Assembly (NCBI GenBank): GCA_001683735.1 | Contig: LUGG01000013.1 | Location: 248,001-312,000 of the forward strand | DNA from: Grifola frondosa | Lineage: Eukaryota > Basidiomycota > Agaricomycetes > Polyporales > Grifolaceae | Reading direction: 5' to 3' | DNA length: 64,000 nt | Shown here: one piece after another, positions 36,501 through 46,838 of the stretch | Layout of the letters: every line of letters begins with the position of its first letter | Position numbering within the stretch: the first letter of the stretch is position 1 | Notes under the pieces: generated by a model | Told to the model about the DNA's origin: nothing | Seen by the model: only the letters and a program-made list of their open reading frames with translations | The model's database searches: none | Translations under genes and position numbers: made by a program

Positions 36501-37152
36501 GCCCCCGGAGGCACACAGCCTTCTGATTGACATACAGCGTTCCCAATACTACTGTTGTCGTCTCTCAATCGCAAGCGACCAACACACCCCCGCGATGCTG
36601 TTGACAACGCACCACTCTCCCGTTGGTGCTATTGTTGGAGGCGTCATAGGGGGCGTCGCTCTGCTTGTGCTTGTAGGCCTGGCAGCATTCCTCTTCCGGC
36701 GCAGGTCGCGAAACAAGGCATCATTCACGGACAAGGGCACCTTCGACCCGCCTTTTCAGAATCAGCCTATCCCGTACCAGTATACCCCGGCCAATCTGCC
36801 TACAGAAACCACCAGCGGCTCGATAAGTACGCAAAATGTAAATTTCGAACAGCCTCCTCCTATAGCAGTCATCGTACCCTCCAAAATGCGCGAGCGGGAG
36901 CTCAATATGCCGCAGCCACACGTCGAGAACCCAACGCCATCAGCGTCGGTGTCTGGGCCCAGGACTACGTCGTCAAGATACACCGAGAGCTCAGGGCCTG
37001 CGTCGAGCAGAGACCCCTTATCGCCATCCAGTTCTCAGGCGCTGTCACCCACGGAGGTGATAGGCCTGCGTACAGAAGTGGAGAATCTGCGGCGAGTAAT
37101 GCAGGAGATCCGGGCGGAAAGACTGGAGCCTCCTCCTGGTTATATCGACTAG
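33557..37152 (+). CDS. Secreted GtaA-type glutaminase with C-terminal membrane anchor
   Basis: The protein opens with a signal peptide (MLRCLLWSFIVFSSLFVAVK). The DUF5127 part of the glutaminase A family follows (PLAIRSPYFSAWHVS, ILGWAGKIRVDG, ITPTRTIFTMQAGPMNVTVT, FISPIE|PSDWAKQSFPF), then the DUF4965/DUF1793 alpha-barrel (IDAFLSDYPAALQRAIALDQ, FMKAIGDSG, MLIMVWAHARTTGDGSLI, MTADNQGTANMTNLAIKGII, GNQQSSALMYNLYADRLL, SPAQGAMFAPLAL). After a Ser/Thr linker a transmembrane helix (AIVGGVIGGVALLVLVGLAA) is followed by RRRSR and a cytosolic tail ending at 37152. About 14 introns are clean. The frame breaks at a five-C run, 36587-36591, just before the membrane helix. The ascomycete enzyme releases glutamate from glutamine outside the cell; an anchored form is inferred here. 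Confidence 0.88.
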
Positions 37153-37312
37153 AGAAGCGTGCAGTGCACGGACATGTTCCATTATTGTATTTCTCGTCAT
37201 CTTTTTGTCTTCGTCTGAATATGCGGCAGTCTTCAAGGGGAAGTCTTGTATAATATATGTATACCATGTTGTCACTCTCTAATCATTTCAAACTTCTGTG
37301 TGCTGCTGCAAA

Positions 37313-38165
37313 TCACTTCCCTCTGTGCAGCTTGAATGTCTCCTGGACGCCTTTCCCAGCCTTGATGTCCTGCATACATCTCTCGTCGATCTCTCTCCCT
37401 TTCGCGGCTAGCTCTACCACCTTTGTCACCAAGTCAACCGGGACGCATACAATCCCATCCTCATCGGCAACCATCCAGTCGCCCGGTTGTATGTGAACCG
37501 CCGGGAACGAACCATCCTGCGCTGCTCCTTGCGGCGCAATCACGAGCGGGACGTTGACTGCAGATGGACGTGTAAATGGTGACTGGCCAAGCGTAGAATT
37601 ACCCCTCGCGAAGACAGGAAATGACGCCGCGCGGTGCTCAGCCAGGTCTCTGCACCGTCCGGAGATAATCACTCCCAATGCGCCGCGCGACTGTGCTCCC
37701 GCAGTCATCAGACCGCCCCAAACGGCGTTCTTAGCCTCTGCTCAAATGGAATCCACAACACGAAGTGCGTTAAAATGTAAGTAGACATGCAAAACTCAGA
37801 GTAAGCGGTGGCTTAGACGGAGATAAAGAGGTGGACACTGAACGAGGAGGAGCATCGATAACGATGACGGATCCCTGCGGGGCAGTGTCCACGAAATGTG
37901 CAGATAGCTTCGGTGCGGCGGTGTCTGATGCGAGGACCATCAGAACGGTGTACGCAGGACCACAGACGCGAGTTTCTGAGGAATTCGCAGGAGAAAACAT
38001 GCGGATGTCGGGAATATGACCTCCATGAGGAAGTCCGAGCTTGATGAGCGCATCAGAAAGCTCACAAGTCGAGAAACTGGTGAGGGTGCGCGTATGAACC
38101 GCAGCGGCCGTGGACGACATCGTTCGCAATACACTCTGCAGGCGGAGGATGCTGGACGCAACCAT
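37313..38165 (-). CDS. RraA-like protein (HMG/oxaloacetate aldolase family)
   Basis: Two exons (37844-38165 and 37313-37737) are separated by a 106-bp intron, encoding about 248 residues. Family signatures are STCELSDALIKLGLPHGGHI, ARVCGPAYTV-like sequence (TRVCGPAYTVL), GSVIVIDAPP, AVWGGLMTAGAQSRGALGVI, ISGRCRDLAEHR with the metal/substrate Arg-Asp pair, and DWMVADEDGIVCVP. Bacterial and plant relatives are divalent-metal HMG aldolases or oxaloacetate decarboxylases; the fungal substrate is unknown. The ATG at 38165 gives a short extension; an internal Met 15 codons later could serve equally. The frame is intact. Confidence 0.87.
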
Positions 38166-38471
38166 GAGATTATTTGCTCATTATTTAGTTGCTCTAGGAT
38201 TAGCTAGGTTGGTTAAATAAGTATACGTAAGTGGTCATAAACGTAATGCAAATGAAACAGCCGTACCCGAGAGCGCTCCGAGCGGGCCAAACACTGACTT
38301 CACCACCGTACTCGTGCTGACGCTCCCTAGGCACCTAACTTCCGACCACCATCTTGCTGGCGTTTCTTTCTCTGCCTTTACACAACAGGATATCCCGAGT
38401 GGCCTTTCTGGCTTTCACAAACAGCACAAACGTCTCCATATCTATGCCTGGAGGCTTTCTGAATTGAGGCA
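38166..38471. other. Divergent intergenic region, RraA-like / VanZ-like genes
   Basis: About 306 bp lie between the two divergent start codons. No coding signal and no clear TATA box are seen. The region presumably contains both promoters. Confidence 0.35.
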
Positions 38472-39618
38472 ATGCACGGTCTACCAGACAACTCCTCTTC
38501 TGAGCCTCTATGGAGACGAGCGGCACGAAGTGTTCGAAAAGCCGTTCGCAAGTCGAATAAGGCCATCATGCGCTCTCACCGCTTCCAAATACCAAAATAC
38601 GACATGCCCATACGCTTGCGACCCGTGTGTCTCCTTGATCCCTATTCATTTGATATTCATTATGACCGGCCATTGTTTCAGTGGTTCCTAGTGTTCACCT
38701 CACTTATCATGGTTACCCTCGCCTTTTTAGGTTTCACAAACTTTGCACGTTCCCTTCCGCTAAACGACAAGTTGCTGCATTTGTTCGGCCTGTGCATCGC
38801 CACTGGCGTCTTCTACTTCATATTTGATGTCGAAGAGTAAGTCGGTGATCACCTCGTCGCAACCATTATCTTCTACAGTCCCTTATCCTGGGGTATCATT
38901 GCGGCGCATATCTAGAGATGCTCGGCGAATATGGCTCTGGCGGCATGCTCCGCTCCTGTTCACTGTAATCGTCTGTTTCCTGTTTGGCGGGATCGTGAGC
39001 GAAATTGTACAGTCGATGTTGCCAGTACGTGAAAAGCTATTTATATATTACCGATGCTTTAACGAATTCTGTGTAGCACAAAGACTTCCAGTTCGGCGAT
39101 GTGGTAGTCAGTACCGTGCCGATCATGATTAGTGGCTTGTGTAATTAAGCACTCTTCTTACACAGGCGAATCTCCTTGGTTCGAGCATCGGGTTATATAT
39201 TGCATATTATCTAGAGCGATATTATCGGCATAGACGAGAAGTATGTGCCCTACACTGCGCCTTGCGAATTTGGAAGTTAACATCTTGACTTCAGATTTCG
39301 CGCTTATATCGACCTCTAGACACCGATTCTGCACCATCAGATGACGAGGACGATGAAGGCGTCGGCGCGACACAGCTCCTCCCCATGCATTACGAGCCTA
39401 GTTCATCGCGCAGCGTCTCCAAGCCCAGTCGGGGCAGCGCGCCGAAGACAGACGTGGGTCGAATACGCATGACCGATGTCTGGGACGAGCGTGAGGAGTT
39501 GTTTGACATTGGAGAGGAAAGCGATGAGGACGAGAGCAGCCGTTTCAACACAAACAGCCGTGGTACTACTCCCGCCCCCATAACTCCGAAGATTGTTGTT
39601 ACCAGTTCGGAGTCGTGA
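38472..39618 (+). CDS. VanZ-like domain membrane protein
   Basis: Exon 1 (38472-38836) encodes a basic N-terminus and two hydrophobic helices (WFLVFTSLIMVTLAFLGFTN; LLHLFGLCIATGVFYFIFD). After an 80-bp intron come LLFTVIVCFLFGGIVSEIVQ and SMLP|HKDFQFGDV|ANLLGSSIG, then GLYIAYYLERYYRHRR. The order HxxxF...E...D...N/G matches the VanZ-like fold (four membrane helices). A C-terminal tail of about 110 residues is acidic and Ser-rich (ELFDIGEESDEDESSRFN). Bacterial VanZ relates to teicoplanin resistance, but fungal homologues have no known role. All splice sites are GT-AG and the frame is intact. Confidence 0.8.
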
Positions 39619-39796
39619 ACGAACTTGTTGGACTCGGTGGTTGATATATATATTATCTCCTGTCATTTCTGGAGGAACATGTTGCATATCTTTGTAGCTC
39701 TATACGAATATTCAGGACTTGCCAGACGCGGACGTGTGATGGCGCACGCGTGTTTGCGCGCGTCGGCCGGAGCCGCTATGAACGCGACTATCCTCA

Positions 39797-42069
39797 ATGT
39801 CAACATGTCTGGTCTCTTCCTTCAGACCTCCCCTGCTCGCTCGCAGTCATAGCTGCGACGCGTTTTCGGTCATCAAATATGCATGCTGTACCGTTGGCCG
39901 GAGGACAGTGTCGCGGAGAGCAGCGCTCTCAACCTCAGTGGCCGTGAATTCTGCAGCCAAACCAGAGGACGTTCGGCATCACACTCTCACTGTTCTGCAC
40001 AAGACTACGTCTTTGCTACCCCGTATTCTACCTTCGGACATTCACGGCAAGTCTAGAAGCGTGTCCCTAGAGTTTTGGAACGAGTCATTAGACAACGCTT
40101 ACGAGGACCTGACTAAATCTGCATCCTCGAGAGGGGAGGACAAAATACGCATCGTGGGTCAGTAACAATCCTGGTTTCCTGTCATGTAGTATTGACTTCC
40201 TCATGGACTTGGGCTTGCACTGTGGTACGCAGTATACGCCTGCGATGACTTAGCGGGAGCTGAAGACCTAGTTACCGCACTATTGGAAGACCCCTTTGCG
40301 TCCGAGTCACAGAATGAGCGTATCCGTTCTAGGTGGAAGTCTCTACAAAATGGCAGACGTGCAATCTCCATCCAGTGAGCCGCATTCCTTCCGTTTTCCC
40401 GTTTGTCAAGATGAACGGACTTGTGCAGATACGGGACGTCTGTATCAGACAGCGGCAGTATACTGAACATATCGTCTTCATGGCTTCAACAATTTCCTGG
40501 GCCTATTCAACTAATAGAGCTTAGTTCGTCCCGTTCCGCAGCCTTTTCTATCAATGATAGCACAAAAGACCTCTTCACCGCGGATATCCCCGTCATCGTG
40601 TGCAACCCCGCCTCCACGCCGCTGCCCTCGGTCCTTCCATATACCACGGATTCACCACCACTCCCTCTCACCAACCCTCACGCTCTTCTCATTATATCTT
40701 CCGCCTCTACTTCGTATGCTCCTGAAATTGCCGCACGTGTGAAGACACTCGCAGCGCACGACCTCTCAACAGTCTTCGTCGATCCATCCCGCGCTCTCAA
40801 GGGCCTGCAGACTCTCAGTACTGACCCATCTTCTCCCATTGCTGTGCAGCGGTACCAAGATGACTTTGCAGGGTCCAACGTCGCCAGTGTCACGAGAGCT
40901 GTGGCTGACGCGTTTTTATCTGCTGATGCGGCCAAAAACAGCCCCTCCGACGTCGTTGCAGCCTTGCACACACAGACCGCACAATCACTCATCATCGGCT
41001 CGCTGGCCGCCTGTCGCAGTGTCCTGATTCAGGCAGAGCGAGAGGCGGACGTAGTGCGCTCGGGGACGAGTGCCCTGCGGAGCCAGGTGGAGGAAGCCAA
41101 AGCCAAGGTCGACAGAGAGGTGTTTGGCTCAGTGGTAGACGGAGGTGATGAGATTCGGAAGGCTGTAGAGCATGCACAGAAGGATGTCAAGGTGGTGATG
41201 GATGCACTGACATGGTGGAAGCTGTTATGGCGAGTTGACGAGGTGCGTGAGATCGTGGGCTCCGCCGTGGACAAGGCTTGGTGCCGCGATCTGGAGCGGA
41301 AGGTGAGAGATTTAATATGAGGGGTCACTTTCGCTGGCTTACCGAGCAAGTAGCTCGTGTTCCATGCTGGACGTCTCGCAGGCCTCCAACAGACCTTCTG
41401 TGATTCCAGCAGAGCCCTGTTGAGCTCATTTACACCGCCATCCCCCTTCCACTCACCCGTGCTTCACAACACCCTCGCACGAATATCCGCTTCACCGAGT
41501 TATCCGCTCTCGACGACGGCACTTACTGTGCCGCTGCACGCCCGCCAGCACCAACTGGAGTTCCCTACCTCGCGCCTGCACGCAGCCGCGCAGCGCGTCG
41601 TACTAAGTATGGGCGGGAGTATGTTCGGAGGGCTCGGTGTCGCTTGGGCAGGATGGGCGGGACAGCTTGGCGCATTCCAGTTTGGCATGGGACTGGAAAC
41701 AGCGGTAGGTGCTGGCATGCTGGGCGCGGCTGTCGGTATACGATGGGCCGTAGGAAGCTGGGAGAAGGCGAAAAAGGCATGGTGGAGGGATTGGGATCGG
41801 GTCGGAGAGGGTCTGGAGAGAGATTTAAGAGTATGTGCCTCCTCTATATTTTTCGCCTGACCGCTAATTTCTTCTCAACCTTGATTCTTTTGTATGTCAT
41901 AAATGAATGGCAGGCTACACTGACTCGGACTATTGACGAACACGTCGTCGTTGTACCGGAGACTGTCTGCTCTGGGCTCGAGTCTTTGGCCGCTCAAAGA
42001 AAGGAGGAGGTGGAAGAACTTCAGGAAGAAGTTGCTGCCTTGGAGCAAGAATGCAACTCCAAGGAGTAG
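39797..42069 (+). CDS. Predicted mitochondrial inner-membrane protein, Mmc1-like (tentative)
   Basis: The N-terminus MSTCLVSSFRPPLLARSHSC, with many Arg/Ser and no acids (continuing GRRTVSRRAALSTS), looks like a mitochondrial presequence. The middle is alpha/beta and resembles a degenerate GTPase-like region (ADIPVIVCNPASTPLPS; HALLIISSASTSYAPE). Then come a helical region (WWKLLWRVDEVREIVGSAVD), a hydrophobic pair (SMFGGLGVAWAGWAGQLGAF; GAGMLGAAVGIRWAVGSW) and a C-terminal coiled coil (RKEEVEELQEEVAALEQE). This layout fits the fungal dynamin-like Mmc1 family, but I assign it from architecture only. Introns are clean, for example the junction giving ISIQYGTSVSDSG, and the frame is intact. Confidence 0.6.
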
Positions 42070-42198
42070 GTTCGAGCTTGAAGTCGATTTGTGCGCAATA
42101 TATATCCTCAGGTCCATCATTAATTTGGCCAGGTAGTTATTTTTTACATATAATATTCCGCCTAAATATTATGATAATGTACATATGCTGATGTTGCG

Positions 42199-42284
42199 GC
42201 CCGCCTAGCTCAATCGGATAGAGCGTCAGACTCTTAAGATTTGCGGGTATCTGAAGGCTGCGAGTTCGACCCTCGCGGTGGGCT
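42199..42284 (+). tRNA. tRNA-Lys (CTT) with intron
   Basis: The acceptor stem GCCCGCC pairs with GGTGGGC (one G-T pair). The D-arm is GCTC AATCGGATA GAGC. The anticodon stem TCAGA/TCTGA encloses loop CTCTTAA interrupted by a short intron of about 12 bases (GATTTGCGGGTA region). The T-arm is GCGAG TTCGACC CTCGC. The anticodon CTT reads lysine AAG codons. Confidence 0.9.
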
Positions 42285-42291
42285 AGTGTCA

Positions 42292-42299
42292 TTTTTTTT
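42292..42299 (+). terminator. RNA polymerase III terminator of tRNA-Lys
   Basis: A run of eight T residues lies 7 bases after the tRNA 3' end. Confidence 0.8.
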
Positions 42300-42535
42300 C
42301 GCTTGTTCACTATAACGAAAATCACGACATAAATTGTTTCACAAGGATTCATGGAAACTCCTGCACCAGGAGAACATTGATTATTATGAATACGACATCT
42401 GGGTGTGACGATCGAACATTCACGTTGCGTACGGGGTGGTACTAATATCGGAAGCAATTTACACTAGAGCACATCCGATACAGCAGTCTAGACTCTAGAC
42501 ATCATAAGTGGCGGGAATTAGCAGCTAGGAACACC

Positions 42536-44038
42536 TTATGAAAACTGGGGAAAAGATGATCCTCGTGCTGCCTTTATCCAAGATGCATCAGCTTCGGGGT
42601 ACTAAACCACGGGAAGCAACACAAATGATCAGAAGCAGCAGGTCATCGAGTAGCACAATAATATACCTCGAATGCCATGATTCCTGCGTCTACCATTGGC
42701 GGACATTTTGTCAGATAGCATACGAAATACAAAAGAAGGGGGGCTCACTCCATGTCTGCGCTTCGGCCTGTGCAACGCAAACCCCTAAGGTCTGCGGGTG
42801 CATGAAACCAGTGGTTCCGTTGGCGGCCGCCCCGAGCTTGCCAATGACAAGTTTGTTCAATGGTATGCCGGCTGTCGCAATTTCGAAGATCGAGGACTCG
42901 GGAAAGTTGCCGCCGGAAGCGGTGAGGAGGCTGTCGCAATCTGTATATTCATTTGCACCTTCTATAATTTATATAGCGAACCGGTTAGTGGTATGACGGC
43001 AAGATCATGATCTCATACTGACGGTTGTAGAACTGTGTCGACCGAAATTACCGTTAATGATTTAAATTTCAACGGGTCTCAATGCGCATATTATTCACCT
43101 GAATATTATACTGCAGAAAAACTTCGATCAGAAGGCGATATAATCACTAATAAAAGACGTAACCTACCCAGTCGATCAGATTGCCAGCTTCTTTATGAAC
43201 GGTGCGATAGGCTCCGCTCTTGGTATAGAGCGAGTTTGTTGAGAACCACGGTGCGACAGCTGAACAGATGGTCAGATTGAATTAGCTGCACTCACAAACA
43301 ATTCAACAAAATTACTTACGGGCATGTGTCAGAATGAACTGACCCTGGGGTAGTTGCTCGCGGAGGGCTCGTGTGAAGGACACAAGCCAGGCTTCAGCAG
43401 CACCGTCACCCTTGTTCATCGCCTCGAGACCTGAAGTACAAATGAGCTGTAAAAATGAGAGGATGTAACGGTTGATCACCTCATAATCGACATCGATGCC
43501 GTCCAAACTGTTTTCCAGCACGAACTGTGCCATATTATTAGCGGTGCGTACAGGATCGACGCCACTGGTAGTGGGCTCTTCTGTGGAGCCGAACGCGGAG
43601 ACGATGATTCGAATGTCAGCGTTGGCGTAGTCGGATTTCGTGCTTGCGCGCTGGCTAAGACTGAGAGCAGCCCAGGCAGCAGCTTGATCGAAAGGCCCAT
43701 TCAACAACAAGAAAGATAGTACGCTATGAGCAGTGAATTAGATCATCAATTGAGAGCTATTTGAACATACTCACACAACATTGTAACCCTATGAGAGTTC
43801 CGTTAGCCAGATTAATACTTGATTCATACTTGCATAAAAGGCGGATGCATACCTGCAAATCAGCTACAGGAGGCAGAACGTCTGCCGAAATAAAGCTGTT
43901 AGTATATATCACAAAAGCTGGGCTTTCAGTCGATGCCGCGATGGGTGCGGCTACGACGACGGGAGCACAAAGTACGAGGGTCAAAGATGTAAGCATCCAA
44001 AAAAATATCGAAAAGAAAGACATCGCGAGCGCAAACAT
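42536..44038 (-). CDS. Secreted glycoside hydrolase family 18 protein
   Basis: The protein begins MFALAMSFFSIFFWMLTSLT, a signal peptide; an upstream in-frame ATG at 44113 is an alternative start. Mature sequence: AFVIYTNSFISADVLPPVAD, then GYNVV|VLSFLLLNGPFDQA. The GH18 catalytic motif is DGIDVDYE, with its proton donor Glu at 43480-43482. Later blocks are AEAWLVSFTRALREQLPQGQ, FILTHA, APWFSTNSLYTKSGAYR, NLIDW and NGTTGFMHPQTLGVCVAQAE. The end is AGIMAFEYPEADASWIKAAR to TAA at 42536-42538. This subgroup includes chitinases and endo-beta-N-acetylglucosaminidase-like enzymes, so the substrate is chitin or N-glycans. The junction after the catalytic Glu (intron 43431-43479) lacks one base for frame continuity (E|(D)LEAMNKGDG). 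Confidence 0.85.
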
Positions 44039-44888
44039 CCTCAGACCAGGAGGTGGAATACGAAAGAAAAGAACAGGCGCAAAGAAACCACAAAGTCGGC
44101 TTTCGAACTGCATTTCGAGTCTTTATATACACCGTCCGTGGAGATAAGAGCGCCCTCTGTCACGAACGTCCATTTACTTCGAACGTGCGGCTGTGTCCAA
44201 GTCTCCGAATTCCCTACGTTTGATATTCCGGCGCATTTGATGAACAGATTCATACCGCACATTGACGTGCGCTTGGTGAAGACATCATGATTTTCTACGT
44301 CTGAAAGGCATGAGGCCATTGTATATCAACAAACATTCTCTGCGTTCAGTTCTCCAACGCAATGTGACAAGTAATCTGGTCCTGAGACAAATATTGCAAT
44401 CAGTGATAAAAACATTTCGTAACAGCACAAGCAAGCAAAGAGATACTCAACTAAATTCTATGATTTTGAGCTGTGAACGTTTGAACGCCGAGTGAGTGTC
44501 AGATGTCGCATGTCACTGCGACCACTGGTGGGAGTCATCATCCGACTAGATTCCGCATCGGCGTCTTCGTTGAAATGTAGAAGAATTGAATGCGTCTTAT
44601 TATTACCGTGCAGTGGGCAGGAATAACCGTTAAGTACGTATGTACTTGAGTTTACTTGAGTACTTGAGTCCTGAAAACCGTGGATTAGCCACAGTGTCAG
44701 TGCCACAAGAATAAGGATATGTCGGGAATTGCCGATATGATCCAGAGCCGCTGTCGGTGTCGAAGACAGCGCCCTCGACGGCGCGGAGCCTTCCTGGTCA
44801 TCGTGACTGCCAGTGACTCACTGCGATATATATTGCCTTGGGCATTCGTTATTTATTGCTTATTTCCCACTCAACACGCCCTCTCGAT
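44039..44888. other. Divergent intergenic region, GH18 / R3H-associated genes
   Basis: About 850 bp contain no supported gene. Part may be the 5' leader of the GH18 gene. It contains the short repeat noted at 44643-44668. Confidence 0.4.
44643..44668 (+). repeat. Three copies of TACTTGAG
   Basis: The octamer occurs at 44643-44650, 44653-44660 and 44661-44668, the last two directly adjacent. It lies in non-coding DNA about 220 bp upstream of the R3H-associated gene. Confidence 0.6.
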
Positions 44889-46314
44889 ATGGAGGTACTC
44901 ACCCCCGCACAGCCAGCTAACGCTATGTTAGACATTGGGCCCGTGCCCATGTCGTTCCCAGCCATTCTCCGACATCCTGGTATCGCAGACCGTTTCGCCC
45001 ATCTGCGCATACCTGCGGAGAAGCCAACCGCTCCGTTATCCGTCAAGAGAAGCCGCAGGGAAGAGAAGGAAGGCAAGCGCTGGGTCCGACGCAAGGAGAA
45101 CGGTTCGTCTCGGCATTACATCTCCAACAGTACGACCTGGCCTGACCACGACCGTTCGCTGTATACAGCTCGATTCGTCGGAAATGCACACATTGTCTTC
45201 CCGTCCAAGAGGGATTTCTCCCTCACGCTTCCGAACAGCCGCCCCACCTTTCCGCAGCCTCTCCCAAACTACCTCTCGCGAAACAACGTCGTGCCCGCGG
45301 CCATCCCTCCTGCGCGCGAGCCCGGCTCTGCGAATGCGGGCCGCTTCTCCCTCAGCTTGAAGGGCATGCGCCGCGAGCTGCGCAAGTCCGGACCCCACAC
45401 CGAGCTGCTCGTCAGGGAAGTGGAAGGCGAGATCGTGTCCTGGCTGAAGAGTGGCGGGGTGTTACTCGCGCCAGACTCTGCCTCAGCCATGTCTTTCCCG
45501 GGTGTGCCCATCGGGACTTCGGAGGCGATCAGGGAGGTGTCTCGTACGCCCTTGCAGCTCGTCTGGACCACCGCAGATGACGCCTTCACCCGCTACGTGG
45601 TGCATTGTTGCGCGCGGTACCATGACGTGGTCAGCTTCAGTGCGTTGCCCGTCCTTCTGTGACGCCTGTGAGCGCGCTCTCTGATACTTGCGTATGACAG
45701 GCAAGGATACGTCTGACCAGCGACTGACGTACCTTCTCCGTCCAAACGTCACCCGCCCGAACTACGTCGCGTCCGCAGAGCTGGATACGCCGCCCACGAC
45801 CGACCTCGAGCTGTCCGCACAGGATTTCGACAGCGAGTCCGACCTGTTGTCCGACCGCGACTACCGCTCCGACTCGGGCGCAGATTCGGATGTGGAGCCC
45901 CTGCATGCCCGCAGCGGCGCGCCCCCGCTCGCAGCGATCGCAGAGTCCCTGCCGCCGTCTCCCCTCGTCGTACCGTCCTCGGCGCAGGACATCGGCGACG
46001 GGTGGTCCGTGATCGGGGCCTCGGACGCGGACGTCGAGGCGGACGATTCGGCAAGCGAGGCGGAACTAGGGCTGTCCGGCGGCGTGGCGGCGCTGTCGTT
46101 GTCCGAGCATGACCCGGACGGCACATTCATCGCGCAGCCCGGGCGGCGGCAGGTGCCGTTGCGCACCCATATGTGGACTCGCGGGCGGCGGTCTGCGTCG
46201 TCCCCCTCGCGCTCGCCTGCGCGCCGGGTGCCGTCACGAGTGCGGCCTCGGATGGAGCCGCTCGGCGTGGAACAGCCAGCCGTGCGGTCATTCTATGATT
46301 ATTTGTATTCGTGA
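44889..46314 (+). CDS. R3H-associated N-terminal domain protein
   Basis: Two exons (44889-45639, 45701-46314) encode about 455 residues. The N-terminal half has the R3H-associated pattern: HPGIADRFAHLRIPAEKPTA, KEGKRWVRRKEN and ARFVGNAHIVFPSKRD. Further on, LLVREVEGEIVSWLKS and TPLQLVWTTADDAFTRYVVH lead to CARYHDVVSFS, where RYVVH provides the R-x3-H motif of an R3H single-stranded nucleic-acid binding domain. The C-terminal 200 residues are acidic and Ser/Asp-rich, then Arg-rich near the end. R3H proteins bind RNA or ssDNA; the role of this fungal family is not established. The start at 44889 gives MEVLTPAQPANAML; upstream in-frame Met codons are less likely. Frame and splice sites are intact. 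Confidence 0.82.
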
Positions 46315-46838
46315 TATCACGACTCTCGGAGGAGTTATGGTGTACGAGGATTTGAACGTGTACCCCTACTTCTCGCGACCGGATTTGAAGACATGTACTT
46401 GTATGGTCGAGACACAGTAACGGATTGCTTCACGCTGTTGGAAAGAAACGTCCGCTAAATAATATAACAGCACGTGGCACTCGAATGCTTGCGCGATACA
46501 GAGCAGCTTTCGAGCTCGTCTTGTCTTTGGTTCATGTGGACGGTTGCTCTTACATATGGCTTGGCCTTGATATTCCAAGCAGTTAGATGTGCGGCATGAG
46601 TTCTCATCCTTTTGTGCGATGAGGGTTATGAATACGCCGAGTCAGACATATCCCCGTATTCCCCGTGCTGTATGTTTGAATGATAACAAGTTTTTTCTGT
46701 GAAGAGCGTACCAAGTATTCGTTCGTGAAGATCGCCGAACATATCCAGCCATATGCATAACCATTCGCAACGGTGACACAGTTCCACACGTTAATGGGGT
46801 ACGATGCAAAAAGTCAAAATTCCGATGTACATTAGAAC
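46315..46838. other. Intergenic region between convergent R3H and chitin synthase genes
   Basis: This 524-bp stretch lies between two gene 3' ends. No gene or repeat is seen. Confidence 0.4.

Noticed and set aside
36555..37253. A 232-codon plus-strand open frame overlapping the glutaminase C-terminus
   Set aside because: It runs in a different frame through the membrane helix region and is rich in Arg/Ser/Trp without any motif; the frame with the helix and charged tail is clearly the coding one.
42070..42535. A CRISPR array, transposon end or insertion sequence near the tRNA-Lys gene
   Set aside because: No direct or inverted terminal repeats, target duplication or transposase fragments are visible here or elsewhere in the window.
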